Of a DNA stretch of 64,000 bases, positions 7,747 to 15,676 are shown in pieces (position 1 is the first letter of the stretch; every line of letters starts with the position of its first letter). The stretch covers positions 372,001 through 436,000 of the forward strand of contig NZ_CP157390.1 of assembly GCF_040050925.1 (NCBI RefSeq), in the 5' to 3' direction. The position numbers were made by a program, and so were the translations under genes. The notes beneath the pieces were generated by a model. That model did no database searches and was not told where the DNA came from. It saw only the letters and a list, made by a program, of their open reading frames with translations. This DNA comes from Leifsonia sp. NPDC080035. Its GTDB lineage: Bacteria; Actinomycetota; Actinomycetes; Actinomycetales; Microbacteriaceae.

Positions 7747-8841
7747 GTGAATCTGAAGCGTCTTGGCGTTCCCGTGGCTCTGCTGGCCGCGGCCGCCATC
7801 TCCCTCACCGCCTGTGCGTCGAACGAGGGCAGCGCCCCCGCGACCACCACGGCGAAGGCGTCCAACCTCTCCGGCACGCTCAACGGCATCGGCTCCTCCG
7901 CCCAGGGCGCCGCACAGACCGTCTGGGCCGCGGGCTTCCAGCAGGCCAACCCCAAGGTCACCATCAACTACGACCCGCAGGGCTCCGGCGCCGGCCGCAA
8001 GAGCTTCATCTCGGGTGCAGCCGACTTCGCCGGCTCCGACGCCGCGCTCAAGACCGAGGAGCTCTCCGGCACCTTCGCCGGCTGCGCCGCGGGCAGCAAG
8101 GGCATCGACCTCCCGGTCTACATCTCCCCGATCGCGATCGCGTACAACGTGGACGGCGTGAAGGACCTCAAGCTCGACGCCGCCACCATCGCGGGCATCT
8201 TCTCGGGCAAGATCACCACCTGGGACGACGCGAAGATCAAGGACCAGAACTCGGGCGTCACCCTCCCGTCGGCCCCGATCACGGTCGTGCACCGCTCCGA
8301 CGACTCGGGCACCACGCAGAACTTCACCGACTACCTCGCGGCGAACGCTCCCGACGTGTGGACCAAGCCGGCCTCGCAGACCTTCCCGTTCCAGGTCGGT
8401 GACGCGGCCAAGGGCACCTCCGGTGTCGCGGACGCCACCAAGAACGCGAAGAACTCGATCACCTACATCGACGAGTCGGGTTCGGCCGGTCTCTCCATCG
8501 CCCAGCTGAAGGTCGGCGACAACTACGAGAAGATCAGCGCCGATGGCGCTGCCGCCGTGGTCGCCGCCTCCCCGATCGCGTCGGGCCGCGAGACCAACGA
8601 CCTCGCCATCCAGATCGACCGCAAGGACACCACCAAGGGTGCGTGGCCGCTGGTGCTCGTCTCCTACGTCATCGCCTGCCAGGAGTACAAGGACTCCGCC
8701 AAGGCCGACCTGGTGAAGGGCTACGTCGACTACGTCATCACCGCTGACGCCCAGAAGGCCGCCGCGGAGCAGGCCGGTTCGGCTCCGCTCTCCAGCGACC
8801 TGTCCGACAAGGTCAGCAAGGCCGTCGCCAGCATCAAGTGA
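7747..8841 (+). CDS. pstS: Phosphate ABC transporter substrate-binding lipoprotein
   Basis: PstS captures phosphate outside the membrane for the PstCAB importer. The 364-residue precursor has a lipoprotein signal with lipobox LTAC and acylated Cys23. The mature part has the classical phosphate-binding loops, including GSGAGRKSF, and SDDSGTTQNF near residue 185. The GTG start at 7747 is preceded by GGAAGGGA. It is first in pstSCAB, behind the PHO box, and is followed by a strong hairpin before pstC. Confidence 0.96.
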   Translation: MNLKRLGVPVALLAAAAISLTACASNEGSAPATTTAKASNLSGTLNGIGSSAQGAAQTVWAAGFQQANPKVTINYDPQGSGAGRKSFISGAADFAGSDAALKTEELSGTFAGCAAGSKGIDLPVYISPIAIAYNVDGVKDLKLDAATIAGIFSGKITTWDDAKIKDQNSGVTLPSAPITVVHRSDDSGTTQNFTDYLAANAPDVWTKPASQTFPFQVGDAAKGTSGVADATKNAKNSITYIDESGSAGLSIAQLKVGDNYEKISADGAAAVVAASPIASGRETNDLAIQIDRKDTTKGAWPLVLVSYVIACQEYKDSAKADLVKGYVDYVITADAQKAAAEQAGSAPLSSDLSDKVSKAVASIK

Positions 8842-8848
8842 CTCCCGG

Positions 8849-8888
8849 CCGCTCGGCCTGGGCCGTGACCACGGTCCAGGCCGAGCGG
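8849..8888 (+). promoter_or_regulatory. Long hairpin between pstS and pstC
   Basis: The sequence forms a perfect 13-bp stem (8849-8861 with 8876-8888, arms ccgctcggcctgg and its complement) and an inner 5-bp stem (ccgtg/cacgg). It starts 7 bases after the pstS stop and has no T-run after it. Such a structure commonly protects the 3' end of an upstream message or partly terminates it, which would raise PstS relative to the membrane subunits. Confidence 0.7.
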
Positions 8889-8934
8889 CGCATCTCCCTC
8901 ACCCTCAGGGACACCCGATGAGAGAAAGCAAGGA

Positions 8935-9882
8935 ATGACCGCCGGAACCGCAGGAGCCATCAGGCCGAAGGCGAAAGTCCGCCTCGGCGACCGCGTCTTC
9001 TCCACCAGCACCGTCGTCGCCGGGTCTCTGATCCTGGCCACCCTCGCCGCCGTGGCGCTCTTCCTCGTCATCCAGAGCATCCCGGCCGTCTTCGCCGGCG
9101 CCGGCGAGCTGCCGAACAACGCGACCAACTTCTGGTCGTGGGTGTGGCCGCTCGTCTTCGGCACCATCTGGGCGGCCCTCATCGCCCTGCTCATCGCGAC
9201 GCCGCTCTCCATCGGCATCGCCCTCTTCATCTCGCACTACGCCCCGCGCCGCGTCGCCCAGACGCTCGGCTACATCATCGACCTGCTCGCCGCCGTGCCG
9301 TCGGTGGTCTTCGGCCTGTGGGGTATCGCGACGCTCGCCTCCTTCGTCCAGCCCTTCTACGTCTGGCTCGGCCAGTACTTCGGCTGGATCCCGTTCTTCG
9401 CCCCGCCGGTCTCCGGCACCGGCCGCACCATCCTGACCGCCGCGATCGTGCTCGCGGTGATGGTCATCCCGATCATGACGGCGATCTGCCGCGAGATCTT
9501 CCTGCAGACCCCGCGCCTCCACGAGGAGGCGGCGCTCGCGCTGGGCGCGACCAAGTGGGAGATGGTGCGGATGGCCGTGCTGCCGTTCGCCCGCTCCGGG
9601 ATCATCTCGGCGATCATGCTCGGCCTCGGCCGCGCGCTCGGCGAGACGCTGGCCATCGCCATGGTGCTCTCCCCCGCGCTGATCGTGAAGTGGGCGGTGC
9701 TGCAGGCGCAGAGCCCGAACACGATCGCCGCCAACATCGCGCTGCAGTTCCCCGAGGCCACCGGCGTCGGCGTGAACGCGCTCATCGCCTCCGGCCTCGT
9801 GCTGTTCGTGGTGACCCTCCTGATCAACATGCTCGCCCGCTACATCGTCAGCCGCCGCAAGGCCTTCTCGGGAGCGAACTGA
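8935..9882 (+). CDS. pstC: Phosphate ABC transporter permease PstC
   Basis: A 315-residue integral membrane protein with six predicted helices and the PstC/CysTW permease fold; the cytoplasmic coupling loop is EEAALALGATKWEMVRMAVL near residue 198. Together with PstA it forms the translocation path. AAGG lies just before ATG 8935, and the stop overlaps the pstA start as TGATG, so production of the two subunits is coupled. Confidence 0.95.
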   Translation: MTAGTAGAIRPKAKVRLGDRVFSTSTVVAGSLILATLAAVALFLVIQSIPAVFAGAGELPNNATNFWSWVWPLVFGTIWAALIALLIATPLSIGIALFISHYAPRRVAQTLGYIIDLLAAVPSVVFGLWGIATLASFVQPFYVWLGQYFGWIPFFAPPVSGTGRTILTAAIVLAVMVIPIMTAICREIFLQTPRLHEEAALALGATKWEMVRMAVLPFARSGIISAIMLGLGRALGETLAIAMVLSPALIVKWAVLQAQSPNTIAANIALQFPEATGVGVNALIASGLVLFVVTLLINMLARYIVSRRKAFSGAN

Positions 9883-10979
9883 TGGCCGCCACCACGACAG
9901 CAACCGCCGCGCCCCGCGCTCTGGCCAACTCGTACACCGCGGGCAAGCTGCCGCGCTGGGCTCCGTGGGTCATGCTGGTCGCCTCCTGGGTCGTCCTCGG
10001 CGCCGTCTTCGCGATGCTCGCGGCAAGCGGCGCCACCAAGGACTTCAACATCGTCGGCGCGATCTTCTTCGGCACCGTGCTGTTCGACGTCGCGATCTAC
10101 ACGACGTCCCTGCTGATCGAGGGCGCCAGGAAGGCGAAGGACCGCCTGGTCACCTCGCTGGTCGCCACCGCGTTCATCATCGCGCTGCTTCCGCTCATCT
10201 CGCTCGGCTGGACCGTCATCGCCCAGGGCCTCGCCCGGTTCGACGTCCAGTTCTTCAGCGAGTCGATGCGCAACGTCATCGGAGCCGGCGGCGGTGCGCT
10301 GCACGCGATCATGGGCACCCTGATCATCACCGCCCTGACCGCCGTCATCTCGGTGCCGATCGGCCTGCTCACCTCGATCTACCTCGTCGAGTACGGGCGC
10401 GGGATGCTCGCCCGCGGCATCACCTTCTTCGTCGATGTGATGACGGGCATCCCGTCGATCGTCGCCGGCCTGTTCGCGTACGCGCTGTTCGCGCTGATCT
10501 TCGGCCCGGCGATCCGTAACGGCTTCATGGGCGCCATCGCGCTGTCCGTGCTGATGATCCCGGTCGTCGTGCGCTCCAGCGAGGAGATCCTGCGGATCGT
10601 CCCGAACGAGCTGCGCGAGGCGTCTCTGGCGCTCGGCGTCCCGAAGTGGCTGACGGTGCTGAAGGTCGTCCTCCCCACCTCGCTCGCGGGTCTCGTGACC
10701 GGCGTCATGCTCGCCATCGCCCGTGTCATCGGCGAGACCGCGCCGCTGCTGATCGTCGCCGGGTTCACGACGAGCATGAACTACGACCCGTTCAACGACC
10801 GGATGATGAGCCTCCCGGTGTTCGTGTTCACCCAGTACACCCAGGCGGCCGGCCTGCACGCGCAGGACTCGATCGACCGTGCCTGGGCCGGCGCGCTCGC
10901 GCTCATCATCATCGTGATGCTCCTGAACCTCGTCGGCCGCATCATCGCCAAGGCCTTCGCCCCCAAGTACGGCCGCTGA
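9882..10979 (+). CDS. pstA: Phosphate ABC transporter permease PstA
   Basis: A 365-residue permease with an N-terminal extension and two extra hydrophobic segments before the six-helix permease core, a layout seen in actinobacterial PstA. The coupling loop is REASLALGVPKWLTVLKVV. ATG 9882 is chosen for its TGATG overlap with pstC; a much longer open frame upstream is pstC read out of frame. It pairs with PstC. Confidence 0.94.
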   Translation: MAATTTATAAPRALANSYTAGKLPRWAPWVMLVASWVVLGAVFAMLAASGATKDFNIVGAIFFGTVLFDVAIYTTSLLIEGARKAKDRLVTSLVATAFIIALLPLISLGWTVIAQGLARFDVQFFSESMRNVIGAGGGALHAIMGTLIITALTAVISVPIGLLTSIYLVEYGRGMLARGITFFVDVMTGIPSIVAGLFAYALFALIFGPAIRNGFMGAIALSVLMIPVVVRSSEEILRIVPNELREASLALGVPKWLTVLKVVLPTSLAGLVTGVMLAIARVIGETAPLLIVAGFTTSMNYDPFNDRMMSLPVFVFTQYTQAAGLHAQDSIDRAWAGALALIIIVMLLNLVGRIIAKAFAPKYGR

Positions 10980-11025
10980 TCCCGGCGCCCCTGAGCTTCC
11001 TCCCGAATCGCAGACAAGGAAAAAC

Positions 11026-11805
11026 GTGTCCAAGCGCATCGAAGTCAACGACCTCAACGTCTACTACGGCAAGTTCCTGGCCGTGGAGGGCGTGTCGCTC
11101 ACCATCGAACCCCGGACGGTCACCGCGTTCATCGGCCCGTCCGGATGCGGCAAGTCGACGTTCCTCCGCACGCTGAACCGCATGCACGAGGTCATCCCGG
11201 GCGCGTACGTGGAGGGCGACGTGCTGATCGACGGCAACAACCTGTACGGCCAGGGCGTCGACCCGGTGCTCGTCCGCCGCCAGGTGGGCATGGTGTTCCA
11301 GCGCCCGAACCCGTTCCCGACGATGAGCATCCGCGACAACGTGCTCGCCGGCGTGAAGCTCAACAACCGCCGGATGTCGAAGAGCGACTCGGACGATCTT
11401 GTGGAGAAGTCCCTGCAGGGCGCGAACCTGTGGAACGAGGTCAAGGACCGCCTGAACCTCCCGGGCTCCGGCCTGTCCGGCGGTCAGCAGCAGCGCCTCT
11501 GCATCGCCCGCGCGATCGCGGTCTCCCCCGACGTCCTGCTGATGGACGAGCCGTGCTCGGCCCTCGACCCGATCTCGACGCTCGCGATCGAGGACCTGAT
11601 CGAGGACCTCAAGAACGACTACACGATCGTGATCGTGACCCACAACATGCAGCAGGCCTCGCGCGTCTCCGACCGGACCGCCTTCTTCAACATCGCGGGC
11701 ACCGGCAAGCCGGGCAAGCTGATCGAGTACAACGACACCAACATGATCTTCTCGAACCCGAGCGTCCAGGCCACCGAGGACTACGTCTCCGGCCGCTTCG
11801 GGTGA
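11026..11805 (+). CDS. pstB: Phosphate ABC transporter ATP-binding protein PstB
   Basis: The 259-residue ATPase drives phosphate import. Walker A is GPSGCGKST at residues 37-45, the signature is LSGGQQQRL, and Walker B is VLLMDEPCSALDP; length and sequence are those of PstB. GTG 11026 follows AAGGAAAA. It closes the operon and is followed by a terminator-like hairpin. Confidence 0.96.
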   Translation: MSKRIEVNDLNVYYGKFLAVEGVSLTIEPRTVTAFIGPSGCGKSTFLRTLNRMHEVIPGAYVEGDVLIDGNNLYGQGVDPVLVRRQVGMVFQRPNPFPTMSIRDNVLAGVKLNNRRMSKSDSDDLVEKSLQGANLWNEVKDRLNLPGSGLSGGQQQRLCIARAIAVSPDVLLMDEPCSALDPISTLAIEDLIEDLKNDYTIVIVTHNMQQASRVSDRTAFFNIAGTGKPGKLIEYNDTNMIFSNPSVQATEDYVSGRFG

Positions 11806-11827
11806 TCGGCGCCGGTTCCGGCTGTAC

Positions 11828-11859
11828 GAAGGCCCGCGGGATCCCTCCCGCGGGCCTTC
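11828..11859. terminator. Terminator-like hairpin after pstB
   Basis: A perfect 13-bp stem (gaaggcccgcggg and its complement, 11828-11840 and 11847-11859) with a six-base loop lies 22 bases after pstB. There is no T-run, which is common in high-GC actinobacteria. It lies between the convergent pstB and anti-sigma genes and could serve both. Confidence 0.65.
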
Positions 11860-11883
11860 GCGCATCCACCGGCCTCGTGCCGG

Positions 11884-12624
11884 TCAGGAGGCGATGGCGA
11901 CGATCGGGTCGGTTGTCGGCTTCGTCGAGCCGCCGCGCGGCTCGACGGTGACGCCCACGGTGTCGCCGGCGGCCATCTGCCCGGTCAGGACGCGCCAGGT
12001 CGCGGCGGAGCCGCCCGTCGCGTTCATCGTGCCCGCGGCGATGGGTGTGCCGTCGCGGATGTACCAGAGCTCGTAGGTCTTGCCACTCGGAAGGTCCGGC
12101 AGGTCGGTGGCGATGAGCGCGGAGCGGCCGAGCTCCGGCGACCAGACGAGCGTCGCCGTCCCTCCACCTGCGACCTCCGCGCTGGAACGCTGGACGTCGG
12201 GAGCGGCGTTGATCGCGGCGAGCGCGGTCGCCTGCTGGCGCTGGTAGGAGTCGTTCCCGGCGAGAGAGGCGCCGAGGAACGCACCGCCGATGAAGAGGAC
12301 GACGGCGGCCGCTGCCGCGGCGAGGATCGCGGCGGGACGCTGGAACCAGCGCCTCTGCGCGGCGCGCTCGGCGGGGCCGGCGGGCTCTGTCGGGCCTGCG
12401 GGGGCTGCCGGTTCCGCGGGTTCGGCGGGTGCGGCGTCCACCGTCTCGTTCGCCGGCAGCTGCGGGGTGGCGGCGATCTTCGCGAACAGGTCCGCCTTCA
12501 GCCGCGCGGGCGGCTCCACCGGTTCGGCCGCGAGCCCGAGCTGGGCCGCGACGTCCTCGAACTCGCGCGCCTCCTCGTCGGACTGCGCGCCCAGCCGGTC
12601 TCCCAGTCGTCGTTCCTCGGTCAT
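11884..12624 (-). CDS. RskA-like anti-sigma factor
   Basis: A 246-residue single-pass membrane protein. The N-terminal 90 residues are the cytosolic sigma-binding part, one transmembrane segment (AAILAAAAAAVVLFIGGAFL) is near residue 115, and the outer C-terminal half is the RskA domain (WSPELGRSALIATDLPDLP then KTYELWYIRDG). RskA proteins hold an ECF sigma factor until regulated proteolysis frees it. It overlaps the sigma gene by ATGA, the usual sigma/anti-sigma pairing. Confidence 0.87.
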   Translation of the reverse strand: MTEERRLGDRLGAQSDEEAREFEDVAAQLGLAAEPVEPPARLKADLFAKIAATPQLPANETVDAAPAEPAEPAAPAGPTEPAGPAERAAQRRWFQRPAAILAAAAAAVVLFIGGAFLGASLAGNDSYQRQQATALAAINAAPDVQRSSAEVAGGGTATLVWSPELGRSALIATDLPDLPSGKTYELWYIRDGTPIAAGTMNATGGSAATWRVLTGQMAAGDTVGVTVEPRGGSTKPTTDPIVAIAS

Positions 12625-13181
12625 CTCGTCACCCCCAATTCGTCTCGCAGCCGTATCATCGCATCGCGCAGCCGGGTCTTGGCTGTGCCAAGCGGGATCC
12701 CCAGCTCGGCGGCGATCTCGCTCTGGCTGAGCCCGCCGTAGTAGGCGAGGGCGATGGCCTGGCGCTGTGCCTCGCTCAACACGGCCATCGCCTCCTCCAC
12801 GCGCTCATGCTCGACGCGCACCTCCACGGTCTCCGCGACGTCGTCGAACGCCGTCGGCAGGTCGCGGATCCCGATCGCGGTGTCCCGGTCGCGGGACGCC
12901 TGCGACGCCCGGATCCGGTCGACCGCTCTGCGGTGGGCCATGGTCATGATCCACGTGAGCGCTCGTCCTTTATTCGGATCGAACCGCGCCGCGGATTGCC
13001 ACGCCTCCAGGAACACCTCCTGGGCGACCTCCTCGGCCTGCGCCGCATCCACCAGCAGCCGCCGGATCAGCCCGAGCACGCGGGACGCCGTGCGGTCGTA
13101 GAAGTCGGAGAACGCGGCCTGGTCACCCGTCGCGGTGCGGGTCAGCAGCGCGTCGAGCTCGGCGGCCGGGGCGTCGTCCAC
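12621..13181 (-). CDS. sigK: ECF sigma factor, SigK-like
   Basis: The 186-residue protein has sigma region 2 (ADELDALLT to ALTWIMTMAHRRAVDRIR, about residues 8-90) and region 4 (LSEAQRQAIALAYYGGLSQS to GTAKTRLRDAMIRLRDEL, about 130-182). Region-4 sequence and the RskA partner resemble mycobacterial SigK. The GTG start at 13181 is taken as annotated by homology in length. A terminator-like structure lies upstream. Targets are unknown; mycobacterial SigK controls secreted antigens, but that role is not shown here. Confidence 0.85.
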   Translation of the reverse strand: MDDAPAAELDALLTRTATGDQAAFSDFYDRTASRVLGLIRRLLVDAAQAEEVAQEVFLEAWQSAARFDPNKGRALTWIMTMAHRRAVDRIRASQASRDRDTAIGIRDLPTAFDDVAETVEVRVEHERVEEAMAVLSEAQRQAIALAYYGGLSQSEIAAELGIPLGTAKTRLRDAMIRLRDELGVTR

Positions 13182-13226
13182 GTCGTCTCCGCTCCGAGCG
13201 GCGCATCCGCCTCGTACGGTCCTACA

Positions 13227-13310
13227 AAAAGTGCCGGGCCGCAGAACGCCTCTCGGCGCGAGGCCGCTCGAAGCGGCTAGTTTTGGAGCCCGGGGTTACT
13301 GCGGCCCGGC
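13227..13310 (-). terminator. Branched terminator-like structure upstream of sigK
   Basis: Read leftward, a 12-bp stem (arms at 13299-13310 and 13233-13244, gccgggccgcag and its complement) closes over two small hairpins (13263-13277 and 13248-13264, sharing two bases) and is followed by a run of five T (plus-strand aaaaa at 13226-13230). It follows the stop of the conserved hypothetical gene and precedes sigK. A second pairing, ggagcc at 13285-13290 with ggctcc at 13308-13313, competes with the main stem. It probably ends upstream transcription; switching is possible. Confidence 0.6.
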
Positions 13311-13371
13311 TCCATCGAGTTTACAGGAGGTCCCGGGGCGGTCTACCGGCGTGGCGTTCGCGAGGGGAGAA

Positions 13372-14001
13372 CTAATCCAGGGAATCCGTGCGCCAGAGTC
13401 GCGCGCACGCGGCGAGCTCCTCGGCGGTGCGGGTGAACCGGAGCGCCCGGGTGGTCAGCTCGCTCGCGCGCTCCGGGTCGACCACGTCGCGGTCGTCGGC
13501 GACGGACACGCATCCCGCCGCGGTCACCCGGCAGAACGCGGCCGCCCGCTCCAGCGCGACGGCGAAGTCGCCCTCGAAGACGCCGCGCAGGATGCGGTCG
13601 GCGAGCTCGGTGACCTCGGCGGGCCCCGCGGGCGTCGGCGCGCCGGCGACGACCGGGTCGATCCCGGTGCTGATCTCGATGCCGCGCTGGAAGAGCAGCG
13701 CCGTGCCCTCCGCGTCCTGCCGGATCAGCAGCCGCAGCAGGTAGATGCGCCACAGGGCACCGGGCAGGGTCTTGGCGTTCGAGCGCGACCACAGCTCGGC
13801 CAGCGCGTCGATGCCGTGCGCGTCGGTGTAGGCGACCAGGCGGTCGACGACCGCCGGGTCGCCCTCCTCCCGCACCCGCGCCAGCAGCGCCTGGGCGGTC
13901 TCGTGGGCCACCCGGCTGATCTGGGCGGGATCGTCACCCCCGAGGAAGGCCTCGAACATCCCACCGGGGAAGAGCGTCGGCTTGTGGAAGCGATCAGGCA
14001 T
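13372..14001 (-). CDS. Conserved hypothetical protein, alpha-helical
   Basis: A 209-residue soluble protein with many Ala/Leu/Arg-rich helices and no signal peptide. I recall this type from actinobacterial genomes near tRNA genes, sometimes mislabelled as an RNA polymerase subunit, but see no catalytic motif. It starts MPDRFHKPTLFPGGMFEAFL and ends upstream of the sigK structure. No function is assigned. Confidence 0.7.
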   Translation of the reverse strand: MPDRFHKPTLFPGGMFEAFLGGDDPAQISRVAHETAQALLARVREEGDPAVVDRLVAYTDAHGIDALAELWSRSNAKTLPGALWRIYLLRLLIRQDAEGTALLFQRGIEISTGIDPVVAGAPTPAGPAEVTELADRILRGVFEGDFAVALERAAAFCRVTAAGCVSVADDRDVVDPERASELTTRALRFTRTAEELAACARLWRTDSLD

Positions 14002-14058
14002 TCCCCTATTCTCCCCCTGTCCGGAAGCGGACGTGATCCACGGTAGATTAGGGGGCGA

Positions 14059-14131
14059 GGGCCTCTAGCTCAGTCGGTAGAGCATCGGACTTTTAATCCG
14101 CGGGTCGTGGGTTCGAGCCCCACGGGGCCCA
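14059..14131 (+). tRNA. tRNA-Lys (UUU)
   Basis: The 73 bases fold as a tRNA: acceptor GGGCCTC pairs with GGGGCCC (one U-G), D stem GCTC/GAGC, T arm GTGGG-TTCGAGC-CCCAC, discriminator A. The anticodon loop CTTTTAA gives anticodon TTT. Pair 27-43 is a T/C mismatch. The terminal CCA is not encoded. An integrase remnant follows directly, so this tRNA is a probable phage or island attachment site. Confidence 0.93.
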
Positions 14132-14135
14132 CCCC

Positions 14136-14356
14136 GTAATCAAAGTGATCCTGGTCATCGTCGAAGAGGTCCGCGTAGACAACCACGTCATCGCGGCGAG
14201 GCGTGGCCGAGCATCCGCTGCACGGCCCTGACGTTGGCACCCACCGAGACGGCCAGGCACGCGGCCGTGTGGCGGAGGTCGTGGACTGTCGAGCGCAGCG
14301 GGTCGGGATGGTTGTCGGCCAGGCTGTCAGCGGCCTTGTCGAAGGCTTTGCGCTTT
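14136..14356 (-). pseudogene. Broken tyrosine recombinase (phage integrase) C-terminus
   Basis: Leftward translation gives STVHDLRHTAACLAVSVGAN and then VQRMLGHAS, the hallmark catalytic HxLRH region and the LGH segment before the tyrosine in tyrosine integrases. After HAS the frame hits a TGA; the expected VYADLF sequence with its tyrosine continues in another frame as VVVYADLFDDD. A stop also precedes the fragment. So this is a decayed C-terminal piece of an integrase, next to the tRNA-Lys where its element presumably inserted. Confidence 0.85.
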
Positions 14357-14428
14357 CAGTTGTGTGACGGACACCCGCCGGGCAGCGCCTATTGAACTCC
14401 AGGGTCCAAACAATGCGAGGATCACAAC

Positions 14429-14701
14429 GTGTCCTCGTCTAGAAGGTTCTCTGAGTGGTGGCGTGGGCTCATCCGGATTCGCGACGACACCCCGAAAACC
14501 ACGTGCGTGATCTTCACAGTCCCGGAAAAGCGGCTGAACGAAATGGACGTTGCGATTGGGCCATGCGTGCCGCTTCCAGGTCGTAAACGACCCCTTCGTG
14601 GAGCTCATTCGCAGCAGGGCCCTGAAACCCCCGAGCAGATGCGCGCGCTCTTCGTTGTTCTCGGGGCCCGACATCGCGGCGCGATGATGCTATGGAGCTA
14701 G
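14429..14701 (+). CDS. Unrecognised small protein in tRNA-Lys island
   Basis: A 90-residue frame from GTG 14429, with a charged N-terminus (RFSEWWRGLIRIRDDTPK) and a cysteine-containing centre. Base composition is lower in GC and uses rare AGA/AGG and A/T-ending codons unlike the core genes. It overlaps the next frame by 10 bases. It may be real or one part of a frameshifted longer gene with the next reading frame. No family recognised. Confidence 0.35.
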   Translation: MSSSRRFSEWWRGLIRIRDDTPKTTCVIFTVPEKRLNEMDVAIGPCVPLPGRKRPLRGAHSQQGPETPEQMRALFVVLGARHRGAMMLWS

Positions 14702-15048
14702 TTTCGACAAGCGGTCCGGGCTCCCTCTACCGGTGCTCCGAGGAGTTCGTCGCCCTCATGCGAAGTGCAAACGACGAGGCAATTCGACTGGGCAGCCTCG
14801 ACAAGGCCAACGGAGACAATGACCTCACGCTCTTCATGGCTCATCATCACTCGCTCGACGCCGCGTGGTTAGAGGCCGGTAGCTGGCATCGGGCTCAGGT
14901 CAGCACTTCCAACAGACTGATCCGGATGGCTTGGGCGCGGACGGCGCAGGATAAGAGCCAACCGCTCTTCTGTTGGTATGGACCGCCGGTCCCGCAATAC
15001 GTGATCATGAGTGGGACGGGACCGTACCCGGAGGGCGCTTTCAAATGA
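14692..15048 (+). CDS. Unrecognised protein in tRNA-Lys island
   Basis: A 118-residue frame with helical sequence CSEEFVALMRSANDEAIRL and a conserved-looking core GSWHRAQVSTSNRLIRMAW. Codon use is less GC-biased than flanking core genes. Size and setting between an integrase remnant and a toxin-antitoxin pair would fit an accessory or immunity gene, but nothing shows its role. Confidence 0.45.
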   Translation: MELVSTSGPGSLYRCSEEFVALMRSANDEAIRLGSLDKANGDNDLTLFMAHHHSLDAAWLEAGSWHRAQVSTSNRLIRMAWARTAQDKSQPLFCWYGPPVPQYVIMSGTGPYPEGAFK

Positions 15049-15087
15049 CGATCGGGTGGCCCGGTGCGGCCCTCAGCGAGAGTCGAG

Positions 15088-15115
15088 CAAGTGGTACGAT
15101 ATCTTGTACCACTTG
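15088..15115. promoter_or_regulatory. Palindromic operator of the YefM-YoeB pair
   Basis: A perfect 10-base inverted repeat (caagtggtac, 15088-15097, and gtaccacttg, 15106-15115) with an 8-base spacer ends 8 bases before the antitoxin start and touches its GGAGGA ribosome site. YefM-YoeB complexes repress their own promoter through such palindromes with a GTAC core, so this is the likely autoregulatory site. Confidence 0.78.
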
Positions 15116-15123
15116 GAGGAGCC

Positions 15124-15372
15124 ATGGCCATCACAGCAAGCGAAGCTCGCAGCGACCTGTTCGGCCTCATCGAACGCGTCAACCTCGACCAGACCGAGGT
15201 CGAGATCACGTCCAAGCGCGGTTCGGCCGTGCTGATGTCGAAGGACGAGTACGACTCGCTGCTCGAGACCACCTACCTCCTGCGCTCCCCCAAGAACGCA
15301 CGCCGCCTCATCGACGCCATTGAGAGCGCCCGGGCGGGAGACATCACCGAGCACGACCTGACCAGTGAGTGA
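15124..15372 (+). CDS. yefM: Antitoxin of the Phd/YefM family
   Basis: An 82-residue antitoxin from ATG 15124, 2 bases after GGAGGA. The N-terminal Phd/YefM fold (MAITASEARSDLFGLIERVN) binds DNA and dimerises; VLMSKDEYDSLLETTYLL is the family core; the acidic tail (TEHDLTSE) would wrap the toxin. It overlaps the toxin gene by 8 bases, as in many such pairs, giving linked synthesis. Confidence 0.9.
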   Translation: MAITASEARSDLFGLIERVNLDQTEVEITSKRGSAVLMSKDEYDSLLETTYLLRSPKNARRLIDAIESARAGDITEHDLTSE

Positions 15373-15631
15373 CCGAAAGCTCGCCTGGACCGCCGGCGGC
15401 TGGGAGGACTACCTCTACTGGCAGGGCCAGGATCGCCGAACGCTCAAGCGGATCAACCTCCTGGTCGACGACATCCTTCGCGACGATCCTTTCGAGGGCG
15501 TCGGCAAGCCGGAGCCGCTGAAGCACGCTCTTGCCGGGGCGTGGTCGCGTCGCATCGATGAAGCGAATCGGCTCGTGTACCTGGTCGATGACGCTTACGT
15601 GATCATCCTGCAGGCCCGCTACCACTACTGA
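15365..15631 (+). CDS. yoeB: Toxin of the YoeB/Txe family (mRNA interferase)
   Basis: An 88-residue RelE-fold endoribonuclease that cuts mRNA on the ribosome when free of YefM. It starts at GTG 15365 within the antitoxin gene. Catalytic residues of the family are present: glutamate in GKPEPLKH, arginine in SRRIDEANRL, and the C-terminal histidine-tyrosine ARYHY. Full length, no damage seen, so the pair is predicted active and may stabilise the island. Confidence 0.9.
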   Translation: MSDRKLAWTAGGWEDYLYWQGQDRRTLKRINLLVDDILRDDPFEGVGKPEPLKHALAGAWSRRIDEANRLVYLVDDAYVIILQARYHY

Positions 15632-15676
15632 TCCGAGCGCAGTGCTGATCGATGCGCCGCACGTCGGGCAAGCCGA

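Noticed and set aside
9138..9881. N-terminal extension of pstA
   Set aside because: It is pstC out of frame; the TGATG overlap at 9882 is the obvious start.
13233..13313. 6C RNA or another named small RNA
   Set aside because: The C-rich loops that define 6C RNA are absent; the T-run makes a terminator more likely.
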